DNA of 64,000 nucleotides from Nonomuraea sp. SYSU D8015. GTDB lineage: Bacteria; Actinomycetota; Actinomycetes; Streptosporangiales; Streptosporangiaceae. Position 1 is the stretch's first letter. Each line of letters starts with the position of its first letter. The notes beneath the pieces are model-generated. The model saw only the letters and a program-made list of their open reading frames with translations, made no database searches and was not told where the DNA came from. Location: positions 124,001 to 188,000 of the forward strand of contig NZ_VJYI01000002.1 of NCBI RefSeq assembly GCF_008065375.1, written 5' to 3'. Of the stretch, positions 1 to 7,084 are shown one piece after another. The position numbers and the translations under genes are program-made.

Positions 1-970
1 CTCTATGATAGAGGTGGAGTCCTCCGAATTGTTTGAGCCAGTTACTCACAGTCTTCTGCAGGCCCGGGATTCGATGCCCATCTGGACCATAAGAGACTGT
101 GTTCAAATTGAACATCCACAGTTCGAGTTGAGCAGCGGGTGGTGACATAAACTGTGGTGTAGCCCCCGCCCTATAGTCAGGGCTATGGCGTATCACCTTG
201 TCTGTTTCTGCCTCCGCCAGCACCTTGCCGTGGCGGTCTACGAGTGACGCCACTATAGCGCCATCCACGTTGAGGCGGGCCCTGAGAACGAAGTCGCAGA
301 TCTCAAAGAACCCGTGGCCTACAAGTTTTTCCATCGCAGAGAATTCAGGCGATCTAAGTTCGGCCTTGAATCCCGTATTTGAATTTGGGAATGGGCCTGT
401 TAGCATCACCAGCGAGCGTGCGAGTCTCTCTACGTCGTTGTTTGTGAATTCTGTAGCTACGTTAGAAATCTCAATTGTGGTCCCCGGCGGCTCTGTCGTC
501 CCCGCTCTGATAATGGTCAGATCTATGTCCTCGACCGCTACGGCCGACTCGAACAGATCCCAGTTGATGACCAGTTGGTACTCTACGCCAGGTTCAGAAC
601 GTGGCCGAGTTCGTAGTTCGACCTGCCGGCCCAACCGTAGTGCAGCTAGTCGCCCTAGGCCCTTTTCGCCGACTTTTCGCCGCCCCCCTGGGGTGTACTC
701 GCTATCCACCTTGCCTGAGCGTCCTAGCAGGAGGAACCCATCATGTATCTCGCGTGGCGTCATTCCGTCGCCAACGTCGCTTACTTTAATCGTTCCACCC
801 GGAGTCTCAACGTTTATCAGCTCAATGACACACTTCGTTGCATCAGCATCATATGAGTTGCGTACGAGCTCGATGATGCCAAGGTCTGGATGCGGCACGA
901 GTTCCTCGCCCAGACGTCGTAGAATCTCCGGCGCGAAACGCATTCTCGCCAGGCTAGATTTCTCAGGCAT
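1..970 (-). CDS. GHKL/Hsp90-like ATPase, partial (C-terminus beyond window edge)
   Basis: Open frame from ATG at 970 to the left edge (at least 323 codons, no stop). The N-terminal 110 residues carry the GHKL (Bergerat) fold: N-box ELVRNSYDADAT (residues 34-45), G1 box DVGDGM (65-70), LLGRSGK (81-87) and G2 loop GEKGLGRLAAL (101-111). Further on, WLKQFGGLHLYHR resembles the segment that follows the ATPase domain in bacterial Hsp90/MORC-like ATP-binding proteins. It starts 33 bases downstream of the DNA methylase on the same strand, so the two are probably one operon. The DNA is clearly less GC-rich than the element core. ATPases of this class occur with methylases and helicases in defence loci; the function here is inferred from context. 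Confidence 0.82.
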   Translation of the reverse strand, partial: MPEKSSLARMRFAPEILRRLGEELVPHPDLGIIELVRNSYDADATKCVIELINVETPGGTIKVSDVGDGMTPREIHDGFLLLGRSGKVDSEYTPGGRRKVGEKGLGRLAALRLGRQVELRTRPRSEPGVEYQLVINWDLFESAVAVEDIDLTIIRAGTTEPPGTTIEISNVATEFTNNDVERLARSLVMLTGPFPNSNTGFKAELRSPEFSAMEKLVGHGFFEICDFVLRARLNVDGAIVASLVDRHGKVLAEAETDKVIRHSPDYRAGATPQFMSPPAAQLELWMFNLNTVSYGPDGHRIPGLQKTVSNWLKQFGGLHLYHR

Positions 971-1003
971 GATATTCCACTTCGATCTGGCGTTCCCTAA
1001 GGT

Positions 1004-2452
1004 TCACGGCATATCTTCTAGTCGATTCATAGGGACGTAGATGCTCGGATCATCGCATAGAGCGAGCGGCAGGTCTAGTAGCGCTGTCTTGGTTAGGTGA
1101 CGAGTGCGGATACGTTCATCAAGCCAGGAGGTTACATCGGACGCCTCAAGCAGGCGCTTGAGGCGCGCGCACGAGAGCTGCCTAAGATCCTTCGGCTTGA
1201 CGATGACGAGATGATTCTCTACAGCCACTTCACCCAGCGATGCATCGATGATCGAAACTGACAGGCGCTTTCCCGGCGTACGGGTAGGTGCTGATGTGCG
1301 GCGGAGGACTAGAAAGGGAGCCTTGTGGAGTCTCCCATTGAAATGACGCTTCGGGGCCTCCGTCACCGTCGCGCCGACGGGCACGTCCTGGACAGTCAAA
1401 TATGGGACTAGAGGACCTTCGACTGCATGCCTATGCGGCACAACGTCGCCGATAGAAATGTCGGCTACATCGCCTAGTCGACGACGCGTATCTGTCGACT
1501 GCTGTCTTTCGTACCAGGTATGCTTCTCGGCGTGACGTGTGATGTGGTTAGTCTTCCTCTGAAAATGTGCTATGAAGACGTCAACGTCCGTCCATGGGTC
1601 AAAGAGTCCGACTGGCTCTAGTCTTATTATCTTCGCTACCTGTTCCACCTCCGCCCTCCAGCGCGCATAGCGGCTCCCCGACCGTAGAACATCAGGGAGA
1701 ACAGTGGCTATTCGTGTGCCCGAATCAGATCTCCGGAGAACCTCAAGCGTGAATGGAGCTGCCTGTGACGCTAGCCCTTCGCCCCAGCTCTGCGGCTCAG
1801 GCAAAGACACGCGCGCAAAGGGTGGATTCAAAAGTATCAAGCGTATGCCCGAATAGTTTGCATTTTTTTCTAGCCCGTCTCCTTGGCGGATATTTTTTAG
1901 CTCCGGAATATTTTGCATGCTATCGATTCCCGCTCTGGCTTTGAGTGCCAGCTTAAGTCGATTGCGGGCAACCTCGGCTAGAATGCCGATCTTATCTATA
2001 CCGAACACACTTCTATCGACATAATCAATAATTTGGCTGCTGGTCCACGTTTTTGGCAGAAGGGAGATCGCGCCGATCAGTAGGTCTCCTGCGCCGCATG
2101 CGGGGTCCATAACTGATATTCCGCGCTTAAGTAGAGCCGAATAGGGAGATAGAAGCTTAGTTCGAAGTTGAGTACCGGTGAAGAAAGTACTGTTCGCTCT
2201 CCGGGCTTGAACAGATACCCCCCGACGCAAACGCTGGTACGCCATGCCGTCCAGATGCGCCGCCACGGCTGTTGAGTCCAGACGCGTCTCGGTCTCTTGC
2301 AGGATCGTCAGCAACTCGTCGTTGTAGCTGCTGTAGGGTGCGAATGCATCGGTCGGTATCACAGAATGAAGATACAGGGAAGGGCTACTGTTTCGGGAGT
2401 GGCGTAGCGATTTACTGCGTCCGTGGATGGTTATGGTGACGAGTGCGGCCAT
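1004..2452 (-). CDS. N-6 adenine DNA methylase with fused specificity-like C-terminal domain
   Basis: 482 residues. A helical N-terminal part precedes the SAM-binding motif DPACGAGDLL (116-125) and the catalytic motif NPPF (209-212), typical of HsdM-type gamma-class adenine methylases. From about residue 335 the chain (RRLGDVADISIG then PYLTVQDVP) looks like a type I HsdS/type IIG target recognition domain, so modification and specificity appear fused with no visible nuclease. The GGGAGG stretch just upstream supports the start at 2452. Codon use is more A/T-rich than the neighbours (an AT-rich patch lies near 1830-2060), a sign of transfer. It probably shares an operon with the ATPase downstream. 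It could be an orphan methylase or part of a methylase/ATPase/helicase defence system whose other genes lie left of the window. Confidence 0.85.
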   Translation of the reverse strand: MAALVTITIHGRSKSLRHSRNSSPSLYLHSVIPTDAFAPYSSYNDELLTILQETETRLDSTAVAAHLDGMAYQRLRRGVSVQARRANSTFFTGTQLRTKLLSPYSALLKRGISVMDPACGAGDLLIGAISLLPKTWTSSQIIDYVDRSVFGIDKIGILAEVARNRLKLALKARAGIDSMQNIPELKNIRQGDGLEKNANYSGIRLILLNPPFARVSLPEPQSWGEGLASQAAPFTLEVLRRSDSGTRIATVLPDVLRSGSRYARWRAEVEQVAKIIRLEPVGLFDPWTDVDVFIAHFQRKTNHITRHAEKHTWYERQQSTDTRRRLGDVADISIGDVVPHRHAVEGPLVPYLTVQDVPVGATVTEAPKRHFNGRLHKAPFLVLRRTSAPTRTPGKRLSVSIIDASLGEVAVENHLVIVKPKDLRQLSCARLKRLLEASDVTSWLDERIRTRHLTKTALLDLPLALCDDPSIYVPMNRLEDMP

Positions 2453-2575
2453 ACGCTCGGCCCTCCCGGGGCTCGGCCCCTAGCGAAGCGCCGCGCATGG
2501 TGTCCTCGGTGGCGGGGCTGACCGATGCGATGCTGACCTACCTGCATGTGTGTCGACGTAGGCGGCCTCATGAAG

Positions 2576-3865
2576 CTAGTCGAGCAGGTCTGGGCGACGA
2601 TTCGCAAGAGCTCGCCGCGCAGTCAAGAACCGTTCGTGGAATTCCACGGCGAGCGCTTCTCGGCGGTAATGGTGCTGTAGTACGCGGTTGAGGTCGCCAG
2701 CGCGGTTGACCAGATCGGTGAGGGATCTACGTTCGATGTCGAAAGCAGCCATACCGTGGTCTACGGCTGCGTCGAGGTCGCCGCGCCGGGCGTGAACGAT
2801 GCCGAGATCTATGTGTGCGTCGGCAACGCGCATGGGCGCGTTGGACGTACCGTCCGCGCGGGTGTGCATCTGGATGGTTTCGCGGGCGTGTTCTTCGGCG
2901 CGGTCGTCGTCGGCGAGCCAGGTGTAGCAGGTGGCGGCGTAGAACACCCACTTGGAGTGGTCAAACACAAAGTGGTGGTCTGGGTGTTCTGGGATTGGAA
3001 GGCTGCCGAGCACGTCGGCACCGCGGGTTAGAGCGCGGTCGGCCTCGCGGCGGTCGCCGATGCGGGCCAGGCCGCGCGCCTCTTGCAGGGTGAGTTGGAC
3101 CATGGCGCTGCTAGTGCCGGCTACGGACTGGCCCATGCGGGCGGCCGTCACGACGTCCTCGTATCGGCCCTCGACGAGGGCGAACCAGGCTGACATCTCG
3201 TGCGCCCATCCCATTAGTTCCCCGTGCCCTACTTGGCGGCCCATTTCGAAGGCGGTCCGTCGGGCGGTCTCGGCCTCCTCCCTCTCCCCTAGGTCGTAGT
3301 GGACGCATCCCAACAGCGCGGTGAGCCAGCCAGTGATGACGAGCAGCTCGCGGTGCTGGTCGAGGGTGAGGCGCCCGGCGAGTAGGTGGTTGATCTGGGC
3401 GAGACGTTTTTGTGTGCGGTCGCGCAGTGTGCCAGCGGGGACCACTGGATAGGCGCGGCACAAGAGGTCGACGGCCTCGGCGAGTGCTTCCAGCGTTCCC
3501 GTTCCGACGTCGGACGCCTGGAGCTGCTGGGCGAGCTCCATCGTCCCATACAATTCAGCCTCGGCTTTCAGGGCATGCATCGGGATCACTTGCGCCTCGA
3601 TAAGGCGACTGGCTGTCTGCCTGTTCGGTGAGAACCCCAGCGCTTCGGGTTCCATGCCGGTCAACTGCGTGAGTGCCAACCGGTACGGCGTGCGTGGCCA
3701 ACGGACTTCGCCGGCCTCCCAGCGTCGGACCCGTTCCTCGTCACACGTGAGGCGTTCGGCGATGCCTACCGGTGTGGCGTTGATGCGGTCGGCCATGTCG
3801 GCGCGTGTGAGCCTGTTCTCGTTGCGCCAGGCACGAAGTCGCACGTTCGGGATGTAGTCGGGCAT
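2576..3865 (-). CDS. Xre-family HTH regulator with TPR-like C-terminal region
   Basis: 429 residues. Residues about 8-75 form a Cro/C1-type helix-turn-helix (LTRADMADRIN, then CDEERVRRWEAGEVRWP). The remaining 350 residues are alpha-helical, with repeated Ala/Arg-rich helix pairs resembling tetratricopeptide repeats, the layout of the large actinomycete Xre/TPR regulators. The SD GGGAGGAAG lies just upstream of ATG 3865. It is divergent from the zinc-finger gene at 4008 and could control it across the 142-base gap. The ligand and targets cannot be told; some relatives respond to small signalling molecules or peptides. It lies inside the element and is probably accessory. Confidence 0.75.
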   Translation of the reverse strand: MPDYIPNVRLRAWRNENRLTRADMADRINATPVGIAERLTCDEERVRRWEAGEVRWPRTPYRLALTQLTGMEPEALGFSPNRQTASRLIEAQVIPMHALKAEAELYGTMELAQQLQASDVGTGTLEALAEAVDLLCRAYPVVPAGTLRDRTQKRLAQINHLLAGRLTLDQHRELLVITGWLTALLGCVHYDLGEREEAETARRTAFEMGRQVGHGELMGWAHEMSAWFALVEGRYEDVVTAARMGQSVAGTSSAMVQLTLQEARGLARIGDRREADRALTRGADVLGSLPIPEHPDHHFVFDHSKWVFYAATCYTWLADDDRAEEHARETIQMHTRADGTSNAPMRVADAHIDLGIVHARRGDLDAAVDHGMAAFDIERRSLTDLVNRAGDLNRVLQHHYRREALAVEFHERFLTARRALANRRPDLLD

Positions 3866-4007
3866 CTGCGGTTCTTCCTCCCGGCTGGGGGCTCGAAAGG
3901 GGAAACAAGGGGGCCGTTCAGGGGTCCTGCTCAGATGCGGTTGCCGGTGGACTTGTCATCAATCAACCACGGTACGTCACGCGGCCTCCCGCCACAGGGA
4001 ACGCCGG

Positions 4008-4214
4008 ATGAACGAGGAGATGGCGACGGTGATCCGGCCTGATGAGAAGTGCGATGGTGCGCCCTGCCCCGCATGCCGGGGACGCGGGATCAAGCTGCGT
4101 GACTCACGCCGTGCGCTCCTCATCGACGACAGCGACGGAGAGCCGTCCACAAGTGGGGAGCGGGAGTGTCTCGACTGCCTCGGAAGCGGCCGGGCCGAAG
4201 GGAGCGAAAGGTGA
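4008..4214 (+). CDS. Small DnaJ-type zinc-finger protein
   Basis: 68 residues with two CxxCxGxG-type knuckles: CPACRGRG (about residues 20-27) and CLDCLGSG (about 55-62), the pattern of the DnaJ central zinc-binding domain without any J domain. They are separated by a charged linker rich in Asp and Arg. Its stop overlaps the GTG of the next gene by four bases (GTGA), so the two are translationally coupled. Such orphan zinc-knuckle proteins are frequent in actinomycete mobile elements and have no established role. The ATG at 4020 is an alternative start. Confidence 0.6.
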   Translation: MNEEMATVIRPDEKCDGAPCPACRGRGIKLRDSRRALLIDDSDGEPSTSGERECLDCLGSGRAEGSER

Positions 4215-4495
4215 ATTCGATCATGCTGGCGGCGATGGCCAGCTTCGCGCAGGACCAAGACGAGGGCAACATGCTCGTCCGACTGCGTGACCAGCTCACG
4301 AACCTCGGTGTCCACGCCGAACTGCGGGACAACAACAGCGCGCTCATGGTGCATCCCGCTAGGCCTGGCCTGCCGGTGTGGGTATTCGTCGGGTACGGCG
4401 GGGCCTACTACTCGTGGCAGAACGCCGAAAGGCGTCACCCGACGAACGATCCGGAGGGTGCGGCAAGCGTCCTGGCTGAGTACATCGCCAGGTGA
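4211..4495 (+). CDS. Hypothetical protein coupled to zinc-finger gene
   Basis: 94 residues from GTG 4211, chosen because it overlaps the upstream TGA as GTGA. The sequence (MLVRLRDQLTNLGVHAELRD, then LPVWVFVGYGGAYYSWQNAERRHP) suggests a small alpha/beta fold and is soluble, with no signal peptide. I recognise no named domain. Similar short proteins with a YYSWQNAERRHP-like C-terminal stretch occur in Streptomyces elements near regulators, so this is probably a conserved accessory gene and not noise. It is followed by a 250-base gap leading to the GntR regulator. Confidence 0.55.
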   Translation: MNSIMLAAMASFAQDQDEGNMLVRLRDQLTNLGVHAELRDNNSALMVHPARPGLPVWVFVGYGGAYYSWQNAERRHPTNDPEGAASVLAEYIAR

Positions 4496-4745
4496 TGACG
4501 GGCACGGCGAGGTGGGTCGCTCCCGGTCGGAGGGGAACGGGCGCTCATCCCACCCGCCTCGTCGTGCCTCCTCTCTCGGCAGGCAGCTTCAGCGAAATCC
4601 CACGTCGCCATCCCCCGGGGCCGTGCGCTGGTCTACCTGCCGAGTTCGTTCGTATGGCCGTCGCTTCTTCAATCCGCGTGGACACACAGTGGCGATCCGG
4701 TTACGCTCAAACTTAGTAAAACAACTTGTCGGGTGCTGGACGGTC

Positions 4746-5480
4746 ATGATGTCACTAGAGTCCGTGCCACCGAAGTATGCACAGCTTGTGCACACTCTTC
4801 AGCGGCGTATCGAGTCAGGGGACTACCCGCCGGGCGCCCTGCTGCCGAGCGAGAACCAGCTCATCCAAGAGTTTGGCGTCTCCCGTCCCACTGTTGTCGC
4901 CGCTCTGCGGGTGTTGCGTGAGCAGGGTTGGATCGAGTCTCAGCAAGGCAAGGGACGTTTCGTCCGTGGTCGGCCCGCGCTGGCATCGCGCGAAGGGAAT
5001 CGACCTGGACAGGCTTATTTGACCAGGCCGGAGGCCGACTTCGCGGGTGAGGTCATCGAAGTGGGGGCGCGAGCCGTACCGAACCGAGTGGGCGCGCTGC
5101 TGGGCTTGGAGCCCAAAAGCCGGGCTTTCGTGCGTCGGCGCTTGATCGCGCGTGAGGGTGAGCCGACCGACCTGGTGTCGCTGTGGGTGCCGCTGGAGGT
5201 CTCCGAAGGGACCGATCTGACCAGTGGCGAGGCGCTGAAGCAAGGGTTGCGCGAGCATCTCCAGGCTCGCAAGGGCGTGCGTTTCGATCACATCCTGGAG
5301 CAGATCACCGCCCGCATGCCCACCTCCGACGAGGCAAAGCAACTGGCCATGCCCAAGAATGCTCCCCTCTTGGCCGTGTTCGGCGCGGTTCGCGAGGCGT
5401 CTGGGCGGCCGTTGGCCGTGGTGGAAGTTCTGCTTCCTGCGGATCGTCACGAGCTGGAAGACGCCTACCCGATCTCGTAG
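4746..5480 (+). CDS. korSA: GntR-family repressor, KorSA-like
   Basis: 244 residues from ATG 4746 (a second ATG follows at once). N-terminal winged HTH of GntR type (YAQLVHTLQRRIESGDYPPG, then LPSENQLIQEFGVSRPTV, residues about 10-55) followed by a UTRA-type effector domain (FVRRRLIAREGEPTDLVSLW, to the end). In pSAM2, KorSA represses pra and its own gene and so controls element replication and excision; the position upstream of a Pra-like gene fits. The frame stays open further upstream to 4287 but that part lacks protein character, so the long start is rejected. The 3' end overlaps a convergent gene by 16 bases. The function is inferred from family and context. Confidence 0.78.
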   Translation: MMSLESVPPKYAQLVHTLQRRIESGDYPPGALLPSENQLIQEFGVSRPTVVAALRVLREQGWIESQQGKGRFVRGRPALASREGNRPGQAYLTRPEADFAGEVIEVGARAVPNRVGALLGLEPKSRAFVRRRLIAREGEPTDLVSLWVPLEVSEGTDLTSGEALKQGLREHLQARKGVRFDHILEQITARMPTSDEAKQLAMPKNAPLLAVFGAVREASGRPLAVVEVLLPADRHELEDAYPIS

Positions 5481-5845
5481 GGAACTACGACGATCTGATC
5501 ATCATCTTCGTAGATCACCTTGCCAGGGTCGGCCACTTCGAGGCGCACGCACTCCACCCTATGAGCGGCGAGGATCGCCAGATAGCCCGGCACCCTCTCC
5601 ATGAGATGACGAGCTGACGGCTTGAACCAAGCCGCGGCTCCAGGGTTGAGCTGCCGATCGTAGACCGTGGGGTCCACGTCTGCGGGATTGGTGAAGTTCG
5701 CTTCGTACCAGGCGTTGTTCTCGCGCCTGAACCGTTCCTCTTCCTCCGACAGTCGCCCTTGCATGGCCAGGCTGTTGACGAGGCCGAACACGCCAGGGTA
5801 CGTCCCTCTTCCGTTTGGCGTGGGGCTCTGGAACCTCACGTACAT
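5465..5845 (-). CDS. Conserved hypothetical protein of actinomycete elements
   Basis: 126 residues from ATG 5845, preceded by a clear SD (GAGAGGAG, about five bases upstream); the longer frame start at 5866 has none. The sequence begins MYVRFQSPTPNGRGTYPGVF and continues with EEERFRRENNAWYEANFTNPADVDP, a pattern seen in widespread uncharacterised actinomycete proteins. No signal peptide or membrane segment. It converges on the korSA-like gene with a 16-base overlap, so antisense interference is possible. No function can be assigned. Confidence 0.65.
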   Translation of the reverse strand: MYVRFQSPTPNGRGTYPGVFGLVNSLAMQGRLSEEEERFRRENNAWYEANFTNPADVDPTVYDRQLNPGAAAWFKPSARHLMERVPGYLAILAAHRVECVRLEVADPGKVIYEDDDQIVVVPYEIG

Positions 5846-5896
5846 CGGCACTCCTCTCACGATCATCTCGCTTGCCGCGTTCTACCAGCTTCCTTA

Positions 5897-5965
5897 GTTG
5901 GCGACCAACCTACTTAGGCACTTGACCTAGCAAGCTACGCAGAGTTACCGTCTAACTACTTGACA
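5897..5965 (+). promoter_or_regulatory. Promoter/operator region of the pra-like transfer operon
   Basis: An inverted repeat GTTGG-CGA-CCAAC (5897-5909) lies directly upstream of a plausible sigma70-type promoter: -35 TTGACC (5922-5927), 18-base spacer, -10 TACCGT (5946-5951). A second TTGACA follows at 5960-5965. ACTTGAC occurs at both 5920 and 5958, and a related ACTTGTC precedes the korSA-like gene near 4731, so these may be repressor-binding half sites. This is inference; no operator has been shown. Confidence 0.4.
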
Positions 5966-6000
5966 GGTCGAGTGCCTGACAGCCAAGAAGAGGAGGAGTT

Positions 6001-6423
6001 ATGGCTCTGCAAGGCCCCATCCCCGTCACCTTCGCCATGGTCTTCCCGCACGGCTGCTACATCGTCGGCGAGGTCGAGCCCGTCAAGGACTTCGACGCCT
6101 CGTCCAACGGCCGGTTCGTGCAGTCCCGCGACAAGCAGACCGGAGAGCTGGTCTGGCAGGTCGCGGTCATGGACGGTGACCCGACCCTCAAGCCCGCGCA
6201 GAAGACGGTCGCTGTCAAGATCCTCGCGCCGGTACAGCCGGTGCCACCGTCGCCCATGCCGGGCCTGCCCTTCACCCCCGTCGAGTTCGACGGGATCTCC
6301 ATCACCCCGTACGTCAACGGCAACGGCCGACTCGCGTACTCGATCAAGGTCCGCGAGATGCACGCTCCACGCCCGACCACCCAGACCGCCCCCACGAGCA
6401 AGGCCGGAAAGGACGCCGCCTGA
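6001..6423 (+). CDS. pra: Pra-like plasmid replication/integration/excision activator
   Basis: 140 residues (MALQGPIPVTFAMVFPHGCY, DKQTGELVWQVAVMDGDP, GLPFTPVEFDGISITPYV, then NGRLAYS). This matches the family annotated in actinomycete elements as plasmid replication, integration and excision activator, named after pSAM2 Pra, which turns on rep, xis and int when KorSA repression is lifted. A strong SD (AGGAGG, 5991-5996) precedes ATG 6001. It is the first gene of the plus-strand operon and ends in TGATG, sharing one base with the next start. No DNA-binding motif is obvious. Confidence 0.68.
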   Translation: MALQGPIPVTFAMVFPHGCYIVGEVEPVKDFDASSNGRFVQSRDKQTGELVWQVAVMDGDPTLKPAQKTVAVKILAPVQPVPPSPMPGLPFTPVEFDGISITPYVNGNGRLAYSIKVREMHAPRPTTQTAPTSKAGKDAA

Positions 6424-6689
6424 TGACCCGACGCCGTACCCCTCGCAACAGCGTGATCCGACTGACCACCGGACACGCCGCCCGCACCATGAACCACCCG
6501 TTCACCCGCCGCGAGCCCGTCCTGGCGCTCGACTTCGGCGCCACCTCCGTCCTGGTCACCACCAGCGGACCCGTGACGGAAAAGGACCTGGAGTTCGCGC
6601 GCCAGCTCGCCCGCGAGGCCCACCGCTTCGCCCGCTCCATGGAGCGCAGCTTCTACGGCCTGCCCGACGGTCACGGGATGGCGGCATGA
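6423..6689 (+). CDS. Small hypothetical protein of the transfer operon
   Basis: 88 residues. Its ATG shares one base with the pra-like stop (TGATG) and its own stop overlaps the next gene as ATGA, so it is translated as part of the operon. The N-terminus is Arg-rich (MTRRRTPRNS) and the C-terminal half is helical and charged (EKDLEFARQLAREAHRFARS). ATG codons at 6489 and 6618 are possible internal starts. No recognised domain; conserved position in AICE operons suggests an accessory role in replication or transfer. Confidence 0.55.
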   Translation: MTRRRTPRNSVIRLTTGHAARTMNHPFTRREPVLALDFGATSVLVTTSGPVTEKDLEFARQLAREAHRFARSMERSFYGLPDGHGMAA

Positions 6690-7000
6690 GAGAGCACCGT
6701 CCCTACACCTACGTCACCTTGTCCATGCACCCCGAGTCCGCGCCGCACGTCGGGGTCTCCTTCCACACGTCGCGCCTCAGGGTTCGCGCCGGAATGCTGC
6801 TCAGCAATCCGCGACCGTACCTGGAGTTCGGCTCCCACGAGGCCGACGTGCACATCTCCACCACGGGAGCCGGGCCGGTCACCGACGCCGACCTGGCCAC
6901 CGCCCGAGAGATCTTCAACGCCGCCGCTCGCTACCTGGCCGACTGCGAGTGCCTGCACGCAGAACAGTCGGCCAAGGACGCCAGCGACACGGCGGCCTGA
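6686..7000 (+). CDS. Small hypothetical protein of the transfer operon
   Basis: 104 residues, start overlapping the previous stop by four bases (ATGA). Residues 6-60 are beta-rich (YTYVTLSMHPESAPHVGVSF) and the C-terminus is a helix with two cysteines (ADCECLHAEQSAK). Its middle (VTDADLATAREIFNAAARYL) resembles the corresponding helix of the preceding protein (VTEKDLEFARQLAREAHRFA), so the two may be distant paralogues. Unknown function. It is followed by a strong hairpin before the transfer gene. Confidence 0.55.
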   Translation: MREHRPYTYVTLSMHPESAPHVGVSFHTSRLRVRAGMLLSNPRPYLEFGSHEADVHISTTGAGPVTDADLATAREIFNAAARYLADCECLHAEQSAKDASDTAA

Positions 7001-7008
7001 CACGAAGC

Positions 7009-7042
7009 GGGGCCGCTGGAAGCGGCAACTTCCGGCGGCCCC
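7009..7042 (+). terminator. Strong hairpin between the pra operon and the transfer gene
   Basis: Fourteen-base-pair stem (GGGGCCGCTGGAAG paired with CTTCCGGCGGCCCC, one G-U pair) closed by a six-base loop CGGCAA. It lies nine bases after the upstream stop and 42 bases before the transfer gene. There is no clear T tract, so it may terminate partly, attenuate or stabilise mRNA. Confidence 0.5.
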
Positions 7043-7084
7043 TCGGTTCTCCCCTGACTGCACATCACGAGAGGGTTCCAGCTT

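Noticed and set aside
198..1040. 280-residue plus-strand frame at the left edge
   Set aside because: Lies antisense to the GHKL ATPase, whose frame has clear motifs; the plus frame is Ser/Thr/Arg-rich without motifs.
4287..4745. N-terminal extension of the GntR regulator
   Set aside because: Overlaps the preceding gene in another frame and is arginine/serine-rich; GntR homology starts at 4746.
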